From the NCBI GenBank assembly GCA_033002965.1, contig JAURVB010011007.1:1-64000 (forward strand): DNA of 64,000 bases. The letters run 5' to 3'. Shown piece by piece: positions 1 to 12,659 of this stretch. The notes under the pieces were generated by a model. It was given only the letters and a program-made list of their open reading frames with translations, ran no database searches and was not told where the DNA came from. The DNA is from Piper betle (lineage: Eukaryota > Streptophyta > Magnoliopsida > Piperales > Piperaceae). Both the position numbers and the translations under genes were made by a program. How positions within the stretch are numbered: the first letter of the stretch is position 1; each line of letters opens with the position of its first letter.

Positions 1-413
1 GGACTCCCTTTTTATTTATTTGAGAAATAAGTGTGGCTACTGGGAAATGGTTCAAGACTGTGGGATCTTTATATATGTGTTTGTTAGAAATGCTAGACAT
101 ATTTGCTAAATTGTGAGTAACACCTAGCCAGCTAGGCGCACAATGTTGTGAAAAATGGCGGGTCATTTCATTGGCTACCATCATAGGACATGAACAGACG
201 GCCTTGGATCAGTGAGGAATGTGGATAATGCCACCAACAGGACCATCCACTTCGACACCACTATGGGCAAGGGGGATGGACATAGCCACAATTGTTGAAG
301 CATTGGGCAATAGGACAGATGTGGAAGGTTTGCTCACCACTTCAGATTTACTAGATAGTGAAGCCTCCTTTATTTATAATTTTAAAGACAAAATTTTTAT
401 AAGGAGGGAAGGT
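1..413 (+). mobile_element. 3' end of the internal domain of LTR element A1
   Basis: This stretch lies just upstream of an A-type LTR and ends in a purine-rich tract (AAGGAGGGAAGG, about 401-412). The bases around 385-410 match the 3' end of the intact A element at 42661-42698, where they encode a relic of the chromovirus Pol tail. A 93-residue frame at 219-500 runs across the PPT into the LTR; I recognise no domain in it and do not call it a gene. The rest of A1, including its 5' LTR, lies outside the window. Confidence 0.6.
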
Positions 414-1125
414 TGTAATAGTAGTGACTCGAGTCAAGGTTTTATAGTCAAACCGGTCGGTTGGAAGGTTATCTTTGGTCAAGTAAATTTCAAGTTATGA
501 ACCATGAGAATCATGTGTGCGCAAGTATATGATGATAACGTTAATAAGACAGCAACAGAATGAGTTATCAGAATATATGAGAGTACTCCAGACTTTATTT
601 ATTTATTTTTATTTGATCAGAAAATAATTTTTAGGCCGAATAATGTATTATGAAGCGTTATGGGCAATTTGGATGGGTTATTAACTATATAGTCGGTCAT
701 TGCAATGATGTGATGTGCATTATGTTTTATCAGATTTTCCCTGTTTTTTGGATTTTTTGTTAGAATTATTACGAGTTAGTATTAGTTTTCTCGAGTCGGA
801 GTTGAGTCAAATTTTAATTACGAGATGACCACTCGTTTTTCTCCCCGACCACTCATTTTCTCCTCGACCACTCATTTTTCTCCCTAGCCACATGTTTTCT
901 TCCCCTGACACCTTATGAGATGACATCTGACCTTCTTCCCGACCATTCATTTTCCCCTCGACACCTATTTATTCCAAACCTCTGACTTCATCACCATCCA
1001 CCAGTCACCATCCTCCTCACCCAACTCCCTTCTCCTTTTCTTCCTTCCCTCTCCCCCACAATCCTCACTCTTGCTGGCCACAACCTTGTCACCATCACCA
1101 CATGACTGATAGTTAGGTATATAAT

Positions 1126-3155
1126 TGTAACGACACGCCCGAACCGGACCGGGTGTTACCTAAAAATATAATTGATGTAACTATAATATTCTAGAACATG
1201 AATTGAAAAATAGCATATAAGTCAAGCAATATATTATATAAATCATGAAATACATCAAATAAGTCTGGCAATATATAATATAAATCATAACAATAAATCA
1301 TGTTCTCTAAAATATAAAATTACCATCCCACGGTCTCGGACCGTTTCCATAGCTACTTTTATAACACAAGAGAATAAGAAGGAAGTCCAATTTTATTATC
1401 AATTCACCAAACTTGGGTCACTTTCATTCTTCTGTCTAAAGCTGCTCACCTACGGAGGCAATTCCGCGTTAGTGATAAAACCACTAAGCCGCATAATTAA
1501 TTGAAACAAGCCAATAAAATTTCTATTATTGTTTGAAGAGTTTTTTAGTTGCTATGAGCCTATGTCGAGCCCATTATATGCTGGGAGGGGTGGCCACCCC
1601 ATCCAGCTACCATCCCATGCATGCGCACATGCTACGTGGCCCACGGCCTGTAGTTACCAATGTTTGCCATTAACTCACCCTCTCAGTATCACAAGTGCAT
1701 AATGAGCCGTCTTGCTCCATTGCGCCATGTTGCCCCTTTTGGCATGGAGAAAGGTGTTCAATCTTTCAAGGGGTTCTGCCTTGTGCAGAGTTGAGTTGAC
1801 CTCAATTGCATTCCAGCGCATGGTGGTCAGAAACCCAAGTAGACCAAGACTCCCACATAGTAATTTTAAGGGTACGGCCCCATGTCGGACTGAGTTTCGA
1901 TGTTTGTGATTTTTACCTGATTATAGTTTAATATCCCATTTTCTACCTTACTGTCTCATTATTAAAATAATCACTTTATTTGCCTAATATTAAAGTTAAT
2001 ATGGTAAAGCTAAAATATTTATTTTATTAATTACTTATTACCATCTGATTTAATTTAATCATTTTAATTACACCGATTAATTCTCGACCTTCATCTTGCA
2101 CTTAAAAGTAGCCCACTTCCTTCTTCTCCAACCCTTATCTTGGCACCCAACCAAGATTCACGTCCTCCATCAACTTCAATCTTCTCCAGCAACCACATTT
2201 GAGATCTAAGATTCATAATTTACAGTAGCTATCCAAGGCAAGCATGTCCTGCACCATGGCGCCCGACTCCTGGCCTGTTCTTCTTCTCCCATCCTCAAGA
2301 CCTCCTTTCATGCACCTTGCTTCAATTTAGATGTTTCACGACCTCAGGTTGGCCTCAAAATAGTAAGGATCAGCCACCTTTGGATGCTACATGGAGTATG
2401 GTCGTTCTCCCCACTTCAGCACTTTGCCGCCATGAATTCCGGCGAGAAGGTCGTCCGCTGTGGACTGTTCCACCGGCCTGAATTGCTGTAATGGAACCCA
2501 TGATGTTGTCAATGAAGAACAATTGGCCTCTACCCTCTGAAGCTTCCATTATAGCATCAATTTCAGAGGATCGCCATCACCTTCGTCCCGGTAGCAATTC
2601 CGCCCACAACCAGCTGTAATTCTGCCACCACTTGAAAGCCATGGACACTACGAGCTCTCCCTTTGACCCAGCAGCAAGAGAGGTCATCAGGGTGTGAGGG
2701 ACTGCCTTGCAATTGTTCTTACGGTCGCTCATCTTGCCAAAGATTCAGACTACTCGGCCATGGACAGGATTTCAGCTTTCCAGTTTAGTTTAGTTCTTTT
2801 CTTTCTTGTTCATCTGAGACTTTAGTTACATGATTAACAAGCTTACTATCAATTAAAAATAATATGCATGCAAGAAAATTAAGAAGAGGGAGATAGGAAG
2901 GACACCCAAGCAAGGAAGAAACACCGGCAAGGAAGAGGACAACTAGGTGGCTAAGGTGAGGAAGACGCCCCTGCACTCCTATGTGAAAAATGATGTCCTC
3001 TTTCAAAATTTATAAAAATGAAAATGACGGCTAGGGTATGTGAAAACACCCCTACACCCGCATTTTATTTAATCGGGTAAATAATAAAATGGGTAAATAA
3101 TTAACCGGTTAGAGAATATAATACGTTCGGTCCTTCCTGGACCACGTCTGCATTG

Positions 3156-3206
<51 letters not shown>

Positions 3207-3221
3207 TTCATGGTCTTTACA
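1126..3221 (+). mobile_element. Solo LTR B1 (B family)
   Basis: It starts TGTAACGACACGCCCGAACC and ends CATGGTCTTTACA. A perfect 5-bp duplication ATAAT flanks it (1121-1125 and 3222-3226), so both ends are secure. No primer site, PPT or internal domain is present, so it is a solo LTR left by LTR-LTR recombination. It is the short subtype: where B2 and B5 have 30-bp tandem repeats, it has a cassette at about 1560-1900 that B6 also carries. The leader at about 2090-2780 is C-rich and holds short chance frames only. It is nested in A1. Confidence 0.9.
3155..3207. repeat. (AAT)n(ATT)n microsatellite near the B1 3' end
   Basis: Roughly five AAT units are followed by about twelve ATT units, so the tract is self-complementary and could fold back. 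It lies inside the B1 LTR just before its TTTACA end. Confidence 0.95.
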
Positions 3222-4612
3222 ATAATTTTATCTGATTTTATTTGATAATGAGTTGTTTTATGATTTTATTGTGATGTAAATGGTGTAATTGTAAACAGGT
3301 GTTGGTCTAAATTTAAATACATGTTAGCGAATGATAATACTAAATTAGTGTTTGAATTTAAATGTAAGTAAATAGATGTTGTTTTATATGGATTGATGAG
3401 GCTTGTAGCTTTCATGCATTACATTGGGCGTTAGTATTTAGTCTTGTTTTGTAGGTACGAAGTAGTAGCTCGCCACCTAGGTGCAAGGTCACTCTTGGAG
3501 CTTCTACCAAGTCCGTTTACGACTCATTTCCTGTTATACACTATTTTATTGTGTGTTATTTTATTACATGCAAGACGAGTTAAGTGGCATTTCATTGGAT
3601 CCCATTTAACCTAGGCCATTCAATCAAACCAGTTTTCCAGATTCGTAACCATCGAGGATGAGATCCCTCGAGTATGTTTTCAAAACCAAGATCCACCATA
3701 AGTTGCCTTCCGGCCTTTATATGAATCCCTTCCTAGACCTATATATAGTTTTATCGAGTTTTTAGTGAGACAAAAGATGGGAAAACCTACTCACACAAGC
3801 CATGATCATGTACACGTACCAGTCAAGTGGGCTCTGGATTAGTGAGCGGGCTATTCCAAACCGGAGGGATCCTAACAACTCCCATCTTGAGTTCCTCACA
3901 CCTGGAGAAACGTGGAGGATTATAGGTATTGTTTAGTAAAGAGCATGTCCGATCTTTTGGTTCAAAGGGTACTAAAGGTGACTGCCTGAGAATTCTCGGT
4001 CTTCGTGCTCAAGGCTAGGAGAATTATGTAGGAAATGAGAGGGATTAGGATATACTAGTAGTCCTAAGGGACCAGATAATGAATTGAGAAAATGCCAAGA
4101 GAGGCATCAACAGTAGCAAAGTAGTCAGTTCAAGATGCTACTGGGTCTAGAGCCTAGTGGCTCCTAAGTAGGTACCCTTCAAAGAGTTCACAAGAAGTAC
4201 ATGAATATTTTTTTCCATATGAGAGCTTGATCTCATAGCCAGTTTGATATTAGTTATAATTTTTAACCAATAACACTCGTTAATGAAGTGTTTTTATAAT
4301 ATATCTACGTGATGATCATGACTAGGATGAGCTAGCCTCGACGGAGAAGCAATGACATCTCTTGCATACACATACATGCCGAATGATAGCATGTTTAATA
4401 TTTTGAGAATGATGTAATGAAATGCAATATATCATGATGTGGTGTTATATGATGTATACTACAATAGATAGATTGCTAACGATGACATGTTAATAAATAT
4501 GTTTAGACATTGAATAAGTATAACAAGTAAGTCCAGACCCAGAATTAATGAGAAATGTGAATAAAATGGACAAGTGGGTCGAGACCCATGACAGCAGATT
4601 AGAAAGTTGTAT

Positions 4613-4617
4613 TATAT

Positions 4618-4648
<31 letters not shown>

Positions 4649-4660
4649 CATACATATACA
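4613..4660. repeat. AT-rich dinucleotide microsatellite
   Basis: An (AT)n run grading into (ATAC)n, inside the A1 LTR. Young A copies have only a short TATATA tract at the same place (about 38840-38870), so the tract expanded after insertion. Confidence 0.9.
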
Positions 4661-4960
4661 TGTTCATTTGACAAGGTGGCCCTTAATTACACATTTTAGG
4701 AGAGACTCAGTTCGTCTTATTTTATGAATCTTGTAGATTTTCATTGTAATTATTTGGTATGTCAATTCGTTGTCAAGTCATCCATTTAATAGCATGTTAG
4801 GGTTATTTTTGTGCATTCATCCATGCATAGAGATTAACATCTTCCATCTTGAGATGCTGACATTAGATCTACAGGAGTTGGGCTCGGGTTAGTTGACATA
4901 ACTTTGACTAGTGACATTCCGGTTTGGTTCTCAAGCACGAACTAGATTTTGGGAGTTGCA

Positions 4961-5467
4961 GTAGGAGGGAAGGGGAAGAAAGGGAAAAGGAAAGTTTGGC
5001 GAGCAAGGGCATGTCCGAACATTGGTGACCTTCAGCGGCGAGGACAGCAGTGCTCCATGAAACAGGGGTAGGGAGGGTGTCGGCGAACAAGGGAAGGGGG
5101 AAGGAGAAGGTGGAGGTGGAGGCAGGATGAGGGGGATGAATAGGAGGTGTGGCAGGCAGATGGCGGCTCGGTGGCCAGTGGTGAGGGTTGTCAGAAGAGG
5201 GGAGGTGTTGGTGTTGGTGTTGGTTGGGAAGAAAAAAGAGGAAACTGTCCGGCTCGTGTTTTATTTTTGTTTTTTGTTTTTTTCTAAAATTGTACACTAA
5301 ACTAGATAAGACTAAGTAAGTGTAAAAATGATTTCTAAAACTCTTAAAACTATCTAAAGTCTATGAAACACGAGTCAAACATGTGATGAACATGAGTGAA
5401 GCACATCATGATCGCGAATCAAAAATAGAAATGGAAATAAAATAAGCTTGACATCCATTGATGGCAT
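4961..5467. other. Unassigned; G-rich on the plus strand to 5240
   Basis: The sequence directly after the A1 LTR is G- and A-rich to about 5240, then AT-rich. Its complement resembles the C-rich leaders of the long LTRs here, and the 129-residue minus-strand frame at 4908-5297 is proline/histidine/serine-rich with no recognisable domain. The best reading is an LTR leader fragment in minus orientation. It has no primer site and no terminus that I can place. Confidence 0.4.
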
Positions 5468-8400
5468 TGTAACGACCTGCCCGAACCGGACTGGGTGTAA
5501 CTTAAAAATATAGGTAATGTAAATGTAACATTCCATAGCATGAATGGAAATATAGCAAATAAGTCTCGCAACATATAATATAAATCATAACAATAAATCA
5601 TGTTCTCTGAAATATAAAATAATTGTCCCACATTCTCATATCGTTTCCCATACCCACATTTATAACACAAGAGAATAATAAGGAAGTCCAATTTTTTTAT
5701 GATCGATTCACCATACCTAGGTTGGTAAAAGAACCACCAACCACACTTCTATTCTTTAATCCACAACTGCCCACTTGTGGAGACAATTACGCATTAGTGA
5801 TAAAACCACTAAGCTGTATAATTAAATGAAACAAGTCAAAATAATGTCTATTATCATTTCACCCAATTTTTATTATCGTTTCACAAGTCTTTTAGTAATT
5901 ATCTCTTGGATCATTCTGAGATTAGTAATTTGTCTCTCAGGTAATTTTGAGATTCGTAAAAGTCATCTCCCAACTCATTCTAAGATTAGAAATTCTCTCC
6001 CAGCTCATTCTGAGATTAGGTGGTCTCCCAAGTCATTATGAGATTAGTCATTGTCTCCCAGTTCATTCTGAGATTAGAAATTGTCTCCTAGCTCATTCTG
6101 AGATTAGGTGGTCTCCCAGGTCATTATGAGTTTAGTCATTGTCTCCTAGTTCATTCTGAGATTAAAAATTGTCTCCCCACTCATTATGAGATTACGTGGT
6201 CTCCCAGGTCATTCTGATATTAGTCAATGTCTCCCAGTTCATTCTGAGATCTGAAATTGTCTCCCAGCTCATTATGAGATTAGGTGGTCTCCCAGGTCAT
6301 CCTGAGATTAGTCGGTGTCTCCCAGTTCATTCTGAGATTGGAAATTGTCTCCACCTCATTCTGAGATTAGGTGGTCTCCCAGGTCATTCTGAGATTAGTC
6401 ATTGTCTCTCAATTTATTCTGAGATTAAAAATTGTCTCCCAGCTCATTCTGAGATTAAAACTCGTCTCCCAGCTCTTTCTGAGATTAGTGTTGACAAAGG
6501 CTACCAGTTTGGGAAAATACAACATTTCAAATAATTATACTAGTTTGGAAAAATACAACATTTCAAATTATTATATGAACACACAATAATTTTAAAGGTG
6601 CAGCCCCGTGTCGGACTGAGTCAATTCCGTGACCTTGATTGTGTTCCAGTGCATACCAGGGCTGCCAACAAGGGAAAGTACAACATTTCAAATAATTATA
6701 CGGACCTGGATATTTCGAACTCATAGCTGCGACTAATGATCCAAATCTAAACGAGAACATAAAATTCTACATAAGTATAATTTTATTTGAGTAGGAATGC
6801 ATGCAGCTATATGTCTAATAATATATATGTATGTGTATATGTATATATATATATATATCACTATTAAAATTCAACAAAATTAAATATTAAATTATTAATG
6901 TAATATAATCATTTAAGTCCTACTTTACATTTTCAATTAATTATCTAAATCATAATTAACACTTAGCAAATGATAAATAATTATTAAATAATAAACAAGT
7001 AGTGGTCGAATCTGGGCTCAGGTCGACTAGGGCTGCCTAGAGGGAAAGTACAATATTTCATATGATTATACGGGCCTGGATATTTCAAACTTATAGCTGC
7101 AACCAACGATCCTTATCTGAATGACAACATAAAATTATACATAAGTATATTTTTATTCAAGTAGAAATACAAGCAGCTAAATATCTAATATATATATATA
7201 TATCATTTTCAAAAAAATTAAATATTAAATTATCAACAAATCTAGTGAGATAATTAATTATTCATGTGACATAATTATTTAAGTCCTACTTTACATTTTA
7301 AATTAATTATCTAAATCATAATTAACTCTTAACAAATAATAAAGTAATTATTAATTCATAAACAAGTATTTAATAATTATTATTAGTATATTTTCTTTTG
7401 AAATAATAAATTTTCATACAATAATTAATTAATTTAGTAACATTACCAATAACCCATTAAAATGATTATTTTTAAAGATTTATTACGAGTTCGTATTATT
7501 TTTTAACTCAAGTTGGTATCGAGTCAACCTATATTTACAAAATTGCCACCCTTCTTCTTCTTCTTCCCATCGCCATTCTTCCCTTCTCCAAAAACAGTTT
7601 CATCATTCTTCTCCAACCCTTATCTTGGCCCTCAATTGAACCACCATCTAAACATCCCAACAAAGCATCAACAACATGATAGAATCAGCAAGCGAGGAAG
7701 CCTCAAGTGCGTGTTTTACCGCAGTTAACCAAGATGACCATGTGCTGCACCATGGCGCCCAACTCCTGGCCTGTTATTCTTCTCCTAGCCTCAAGACCCT
7801 CCTTTTTTGCACCTTGCTCCAATTCAGATGTTCCATGACCTTAGGCTGGCATCAAAACAGGAAAGATTGGCCACCTTTGGACGTTGCGTAGAGTATGGTC
7901 GTTCTCCCCACCTCTGCACGTCGCTGCCATGAATTCCGGCGAGAAGGTGGTTTGTAGTGGATTATTCCGGCAGCCTGAACTACTGTGATGGAACCCATGA
8001 TGCTGTCGATGAAGCACAACTGGCGTTTACCCCTCTAAAGCTTCCATTACAGCATCAATTGCAGTAGAACGTCGCCACTTCCATCACCCTTGCAACTCCG
8101 CCCCTCACAGCTGCAATTCCGCCACCCACCGGAAAACCAGGGATGTGGCGAGCCCTCCCTTCGACCCAGCAGCAAGAGTGGTCATCGGGGTGTGAGGGAT
8201 TGCCTTGCAATTGTTCTTACGGTCTCCCATCATGCCAAAGTTTCAAGCTACTCGGCCATGAACGGGATTCCAATTTCAGTTCAGTTTAGTTCTCTTCTTG
8301 TTAATTTACAACTTTAATTCCAATGAATAACAAGCTTACTATCAATTAAAAATATACATGCAAGAAAATTAAGAAGAGGGAGATAGGAATGATACCCAAG

Positions 8401-8711
8401 CAAGGAAGAAACACCAGCAAGGAAGAGGAGAACTAGGCCGCTAAGGTGAGGAAGACGCCCTACACCCGTATCTGAAAAATGACATCCTCTTTCAAATTTA
8501 TAAAAATGAAAATGACGGCTAGGGTATGTAAAAACACCCCTAGACCCGTATTTCATTTAACCAGGTAAATAATAAAATGGGTAACTAATTAACCGGGTAA
8601 AGAATATAACACGTTTGGTCCTTCCCAGACCACGTTCAATCCTTCCCATACTGCGTTCGGTCCTTCCCGGATAGCGTCGGCATCCAAAAAATTTTTTTCA
8701 TGGTCTTTACA
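5468..8711 (+). mobile_element. Solo LTR B2 (B family, tandem-repeat subtype)
   Basis: It starts TGTAACGACCTGCCCGAACC and ends CATGGTCTTTACA. In order it holds: the terminal block shared by all B copies; a conserved block with GCATTAGTGATAAAACCACT; the 30-bp tandem repeats (5893-6490); two partly duplicated AT-rich blocks (about 6600-7010 and 7020-7440); a C-rich leader from about 7540; and a 3' block with AAATGACATCCTC. The flanks GGCAT and CCATG do not match, so this copy has no clean target duplication. The frames at 5826-6589 only read through the repeats. Confidence 0.8.
5893..6490 (+). repeat. 30-bp tandem repeat array in LTR B2
   Basis: About 20 copies of a 30-bp unit built around TCATTCTGAGATTAG and GTCTCCCAG. 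Units alternate between variants ending CATTG, AAATTG and GGTG, so there is a higher-order period of two to four units. The period is divisible by three and the unit has few stops, which explains the open frames here (for example 6196-6534). I do not regard them as genes. Homologous arrays occur in B5 (about 54960-55460) and in B4 (51935-52105 and 57665-58130, opposite strand). Confidence 0.93.
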
Positions 8712-9380
8712 CCATGTCTGGCCGTTCGCCGCCATGCTTTCTGGCAAGAAGGTCATCACCAGTGGGCTGTGCCAGTGGCAGGAACTACTGCAATGGAACC
8801 CCTGAAGGAGCGCTTGTTGATGAAGGACACCCGATGTCTTTGCATCCTCTGAAACTGCCATTATAGCACCTATTTGCAGAGGAACGCGACCACCTTCATC
8901 ACACCTTGAAACTCCGCCCACTAACAGGAGAAATTCTACCACCCATCGGAAACCAGGGACAAGGCGATGCCACCCTTCAACCTAGCAGCCAGAGAGACCG
9001 TCTGGGGTTTGAGCGGCTGCCTTGCAACCTTGCGCATGATCGCCCACCTTGGAAAAATCTAGCACTCGTCACTATGCAAAGGATTCCAGTCTTATACATT
9101 TATGTTTAGTTTTTCTTGTTGATTTAAAACTTTAATTCACATGATTATCAAACTTATTATCATTTCAAAATATGCATGCATGAAAATTAAGAATAGTGAG
9201 ATAGGAAGAATACACAGGCAAGGAGAAAGCTGTCTCCAGTAAGGAAGAGGAGAAAAGGATGAGAAACAGGCGGCTAGGGTGAGGAAGAAGCCCCCTCTCG
9301 AATTAAAATGAAAATGATGGCTAGGGTATGGGAAAACACCCCAACACCTGTATTTCATTTAACCTATTAGACAATAAAAT

Positions 9381-9413
<33 letters not shown>

Positions 9414-9508
9414 TAATAATAATATAATAATAATAATCTAACGTTCGATCCTTCCTAGACCGAGTTAAATATTTTATTTTATTTTTAAAATTTTTCACAA
9501 TCTTTACA
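8712..9508 (+). mobile_element. Second, partial B-family 3' half (B3)
   Basis: Directly after the B2 terminus the sequence resumes in the middle of the B leader (GCCATG, then GGCAAGAAGGTCATC, matching about 7927-7960 of B2). It runs through the 3' block to a second terminus, AATCTTTACA at 9508. The B 3' half is therefore present twice in a row, and the second copy is clearly diverged. Either B2 inserted into an older B copy or unequal recombination occurred. The frames at 8589-9109 are chance frames in the leader. Confidence 0.7.
9382..9437. repeat. (AAT)n microsatellite
   Basis: An interrupted AAT/ATA run near the 3' end of the partial B3 copy, at the place where B1 also carries a trinucleotide tract. 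Confidence 0.9.
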
Positions 9509-11160
9509 ATTTAGGACTCACCCCTGGTTTATCACTTATTCCATTGTGATTTATTTTACTAATTTTACAGGTTAACTGGTGCTTTATTAGATCCCACTTA
9601 ACTTGGATTATTTAATTAAATCATTTTCTATATTAATAACCCTTTAAGATGAGATTAATCAAGTCTAATTTTGAATACAAAATCTACCTCAAGTTGCCTT
9701 TGGGCTTAGAATATTAAGTCTGTTCCTAAGCCTATGAATATTTTTGTTGAATTTTTTGTGAGATGAGAGAAGAATAAACCAACTTAAACATACCATGAGC
9801 AAGTGCACCCTATCACAGCGGGCTCTGGATTAGTGAGAGGGTTATTCCATTTGCGAGGGATTCTGACAACTCCTCATTTTGAGTTCCTCACACCCAGAGA
9901 AACATGGAGGTTTACAATTGATGATTTGATTTGTAGATCATCGGACGTGTCATGTGGATGATTTATTGGACCCCACCTAAGACAGGTCATCTAGTCGATT
10001 ATTTTTTAGAATTAATAACCCTCGAAGCTGAGATCCCCCAAGTTTGTTTTTAAAAATAAAATCCACCTCAAGTTTCCTTCAGTTCTTTTATAATAAATTT
10101 TGTCCCAGATCTATAAATAATTTTTATCATGTTTACAGTGAGAGAAGAGTAGGTGAATTGATTTGAACGTACCACAAGCGGGTGCATGTGCCAGTTAAAG
10201 CGGGCTCAGGATTAGTGAACGGATTATTCCATTCCCGGGGGATCCTGAAAACTCCATGTTTGAGTGCCTCACACCTGGAGGACGTGGAGGTTTACGAGTG
10301 TTGTTAAGTACAGTGTGTGTCCGGACTTATGGTTCAAAGAGTGCTGAAGGTGCATGCCTATGAGTACTCAGCCTACGTGCTCAAGGCTACGAGAAATATG
10401 GTGGTTCAAAGAGGGCTTTGGACACAGGTTTCCCGAGAGTGGGATTAGAGTAGTATTGTCGAGAGTGGCATAGTACTAGTTAGATCAGGGCGTTGTTGAG
10501 TCAGCTACTCAATGGTTCCTCTATAATTGCCCTTATGAGAGTTCCGAGGAAGATATATGATTGTTTGCTTTCGATGAGAGTTAGATCTCATGTTTCACTT
10601 TGATATTAGTTATTTCGGGACCAGTGGGAATCATTGCTGATGTTTTCTTATTATATATATGTAGGTGAGCAATATGAATTGAACATGTCGGCCTTGACGA
10701 AGGAGTAGCGATTGCATTGCACACACATACCTGGCGCCACGTCGACTTTTGCGTATGATGTGATGTGGTTTGAATGTTGTTGTGGATATACATGTTTGTG
10801 TATATGTGAATGTGCTTGTGAGGCTCGTATGCTCTGATAAAAATGTTCGGACTTGCACACACATATAGGCTCGTATGCTCTATATGTTTTATTTCAAAAT
10901 TTTACGTGAATTTTGTTAGGTATTTTAATTATTTTTCGTATGACCATCATCATGACATTTATGTAGCATCCTGTTAGGGTTTTACATCTCATTAATACAT
11001 TGTTTGCGCAATAGCAGTGTACTCCATCTTGAGACGTCGAGAAGGTTATATCATAGCCATTTATGTTTTTGGGTCAACCAAATTAATCAGTTTATGAGTA
11101 GTTAGATCTATTGTAACGGTTCCAGTCCAGGTTGAGAGTGAATCAGATTGGGGTGTTACA
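9509..11160 (+). mobile_element. A-type LTR 3' half (A3) with an internal duplication
   Basis: It aligns with the A LTR from the block GGATCCCACTTAACTCGG onward and ends GGGGTGTTACA at 11160. The block holding AGATCCCACTTAACTTGG, the GATGAGAT element and the CTCACACC/GGAGGTTTAC element appears twice (about 9550-9935 and 9950-10295). The copies differ at many sites, so the duplication is old. The conserved TATATATGTAGGTGAG motif lies at about 10653. The 5' half of this LTR is missing. The overlapping minus-strand frames at 10581-10864 are not genes. Confidence 0.7.
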
Positions 11161-12084
11161 GATGAAGCAACTAACAAGCTTAGTAGGGATTATGCTTGTT
11201 ACAATTGAGGTTGTTACATAGATTTTTATGATTTATTGATTATTTTATTGTATTTTCTTATTATTTATTTATACGTGTGTACATTTACAGGTTTGACTGA
11301 GTGGCATCCGATTTAAGTTCTAAAAAATGCCGTGAGTTTCTAATACTTTGCTAAGCATGTTCAATGCTCAATTTACTATTCTGAATGGTGATTATGATAT
11401 TTTCTATGATGTATAACGTGTATATTATTCTTTATCTATCAATTAATTGTAACTAATAAATCATCTACATATTGATGTTTGCTGCAGAATTTAATCTATG
11501 AATAGTTCAGGCTATTCTAAAATATTTCAAGTTGTTTTGCTATTTATTAGACTCGTGCTCATTTGAGTCTAGGTTTTTGACGGACTCTAGCTATTTACTA
11601 TTTGAACGATTGACTATTTGACTATCAAACTTGACTAGTTTGAGTGAGTTTATTGAATTTACTGAATGACTATTTTGCTTGATTAAACTATGACATATAA
11701 CAGTTTGATGGTTTGATAGTGATTGATTTTCTTCCGCACATTTAACCATGCTTGATTGAGTGATTGATCAGATCGACCTTGGACCATGTTTGACCATGAT
11801 TATTCGTTGATTGTTTTGTCAAATTAGTTTAAATTATTATACTGTTATGATAGTTAGAATCACTATGCAAGACATTGCATGCATTGCATATGGTATTGAC
11901 TCTGAGTCTGGGTTATCTGACTACCCATGAAGATCCTACTTGTTGACACCAACCAACCACGATTGACCACTAGGAGCTGGGAGACCAAGTCTATAGGACT
12001 TGCTCTATGTTTTATTGTTTTTGTATTTTGATATTCGTCCATAAGGTGTTTTATTGGATCCCCCATGATTGTGTTATTTAATTA

Positions 12085-12300
12085 ATAAGTTTACTGATAT
12101 TGTTATTGTCACTAATAGAATACTGTTAATGTTAATGTTACTATTACTTTTATTGTTATTGTGACAACTACTGATATTGGTATTGTTAATCTTAATATTA
12201 TTGTAACTGTTATCATATTGTTAATATTACTAATATTCTATTGTTACTATTACTGACATTGATATTGCTACTGTTACTGTTATATTTGTTAATTAATGTC
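12085..12300. repeat. Degenerate TTA/TTG-rich trinucleotide stretch
   Basis: About 215 bp of irregular ATT, GTT, ACT and AAT triplets with no exact unit, inside the F LTR. It looks like an old decayed simple repeat. Confidence 0.7.
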
Positions 12301-12659
12301 TAGATTCTTACTTCCATTGATATATAACCTAGAGGGTAGATTATCCATATAGATTGTGAGATATGCAGGGATCCCTGTTGATGACAAGAATCCAAGGATT
12401 ACAATATTGTTCTATATTATATTTTTTATTGTTACTAGCCCTCTATGCATGTGCTTTAGAGGGCATGATATTGTTTTATCCTTGTAGATGGAGATATCTA
12501 GAAACTATTGTATTGTTTTGTACTAAGCTACTATATTATTTTGTATTATACTGTTATAAAATTATGTAATGTATTGTACTATTGTGCTATTCTATATTAT
12601 ACTAGTGGAAAGTGTTTTACTATGGCTAAGTTAGCCTCTCCTTTGCCTTCTGATTATTT

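Larger units (their letters stand above)
414..4960 (+). mobile_element. 3' LTR of A1 (A family), interrupted by B1
   Basis: It begins TGTAATAG directly after the PPT and aligns along its length with the young A LTRs at 36181 and 42699. Shared blocks are the CCGGTCGG start region, the leader preceded by CGAGTCGGAGTTGAGTCAA (about 793), the module with GGATCCCATTTAACC (about 3597), and the terminus GGGAGTTGCA at 4960, which matches GGGGTGTTACA of the young copies. Without B1 (1126-3221 plus the duplicated 5 bp) it is about 2.4 kb. Many substitutions and a reduced, non-GC-rich leader (830-1110) show that it is old. It carries no gene. Confidence 0.8.

Noticed and set aside
5826..6589. Overlapping frames with LILRL/SEIRNCL repeats, considered as leucine-rich repeats
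   Set aside because: They come from the 30-bp LTR repeat array. Spacing and residues do not fit a leucine-rich repeat fold.
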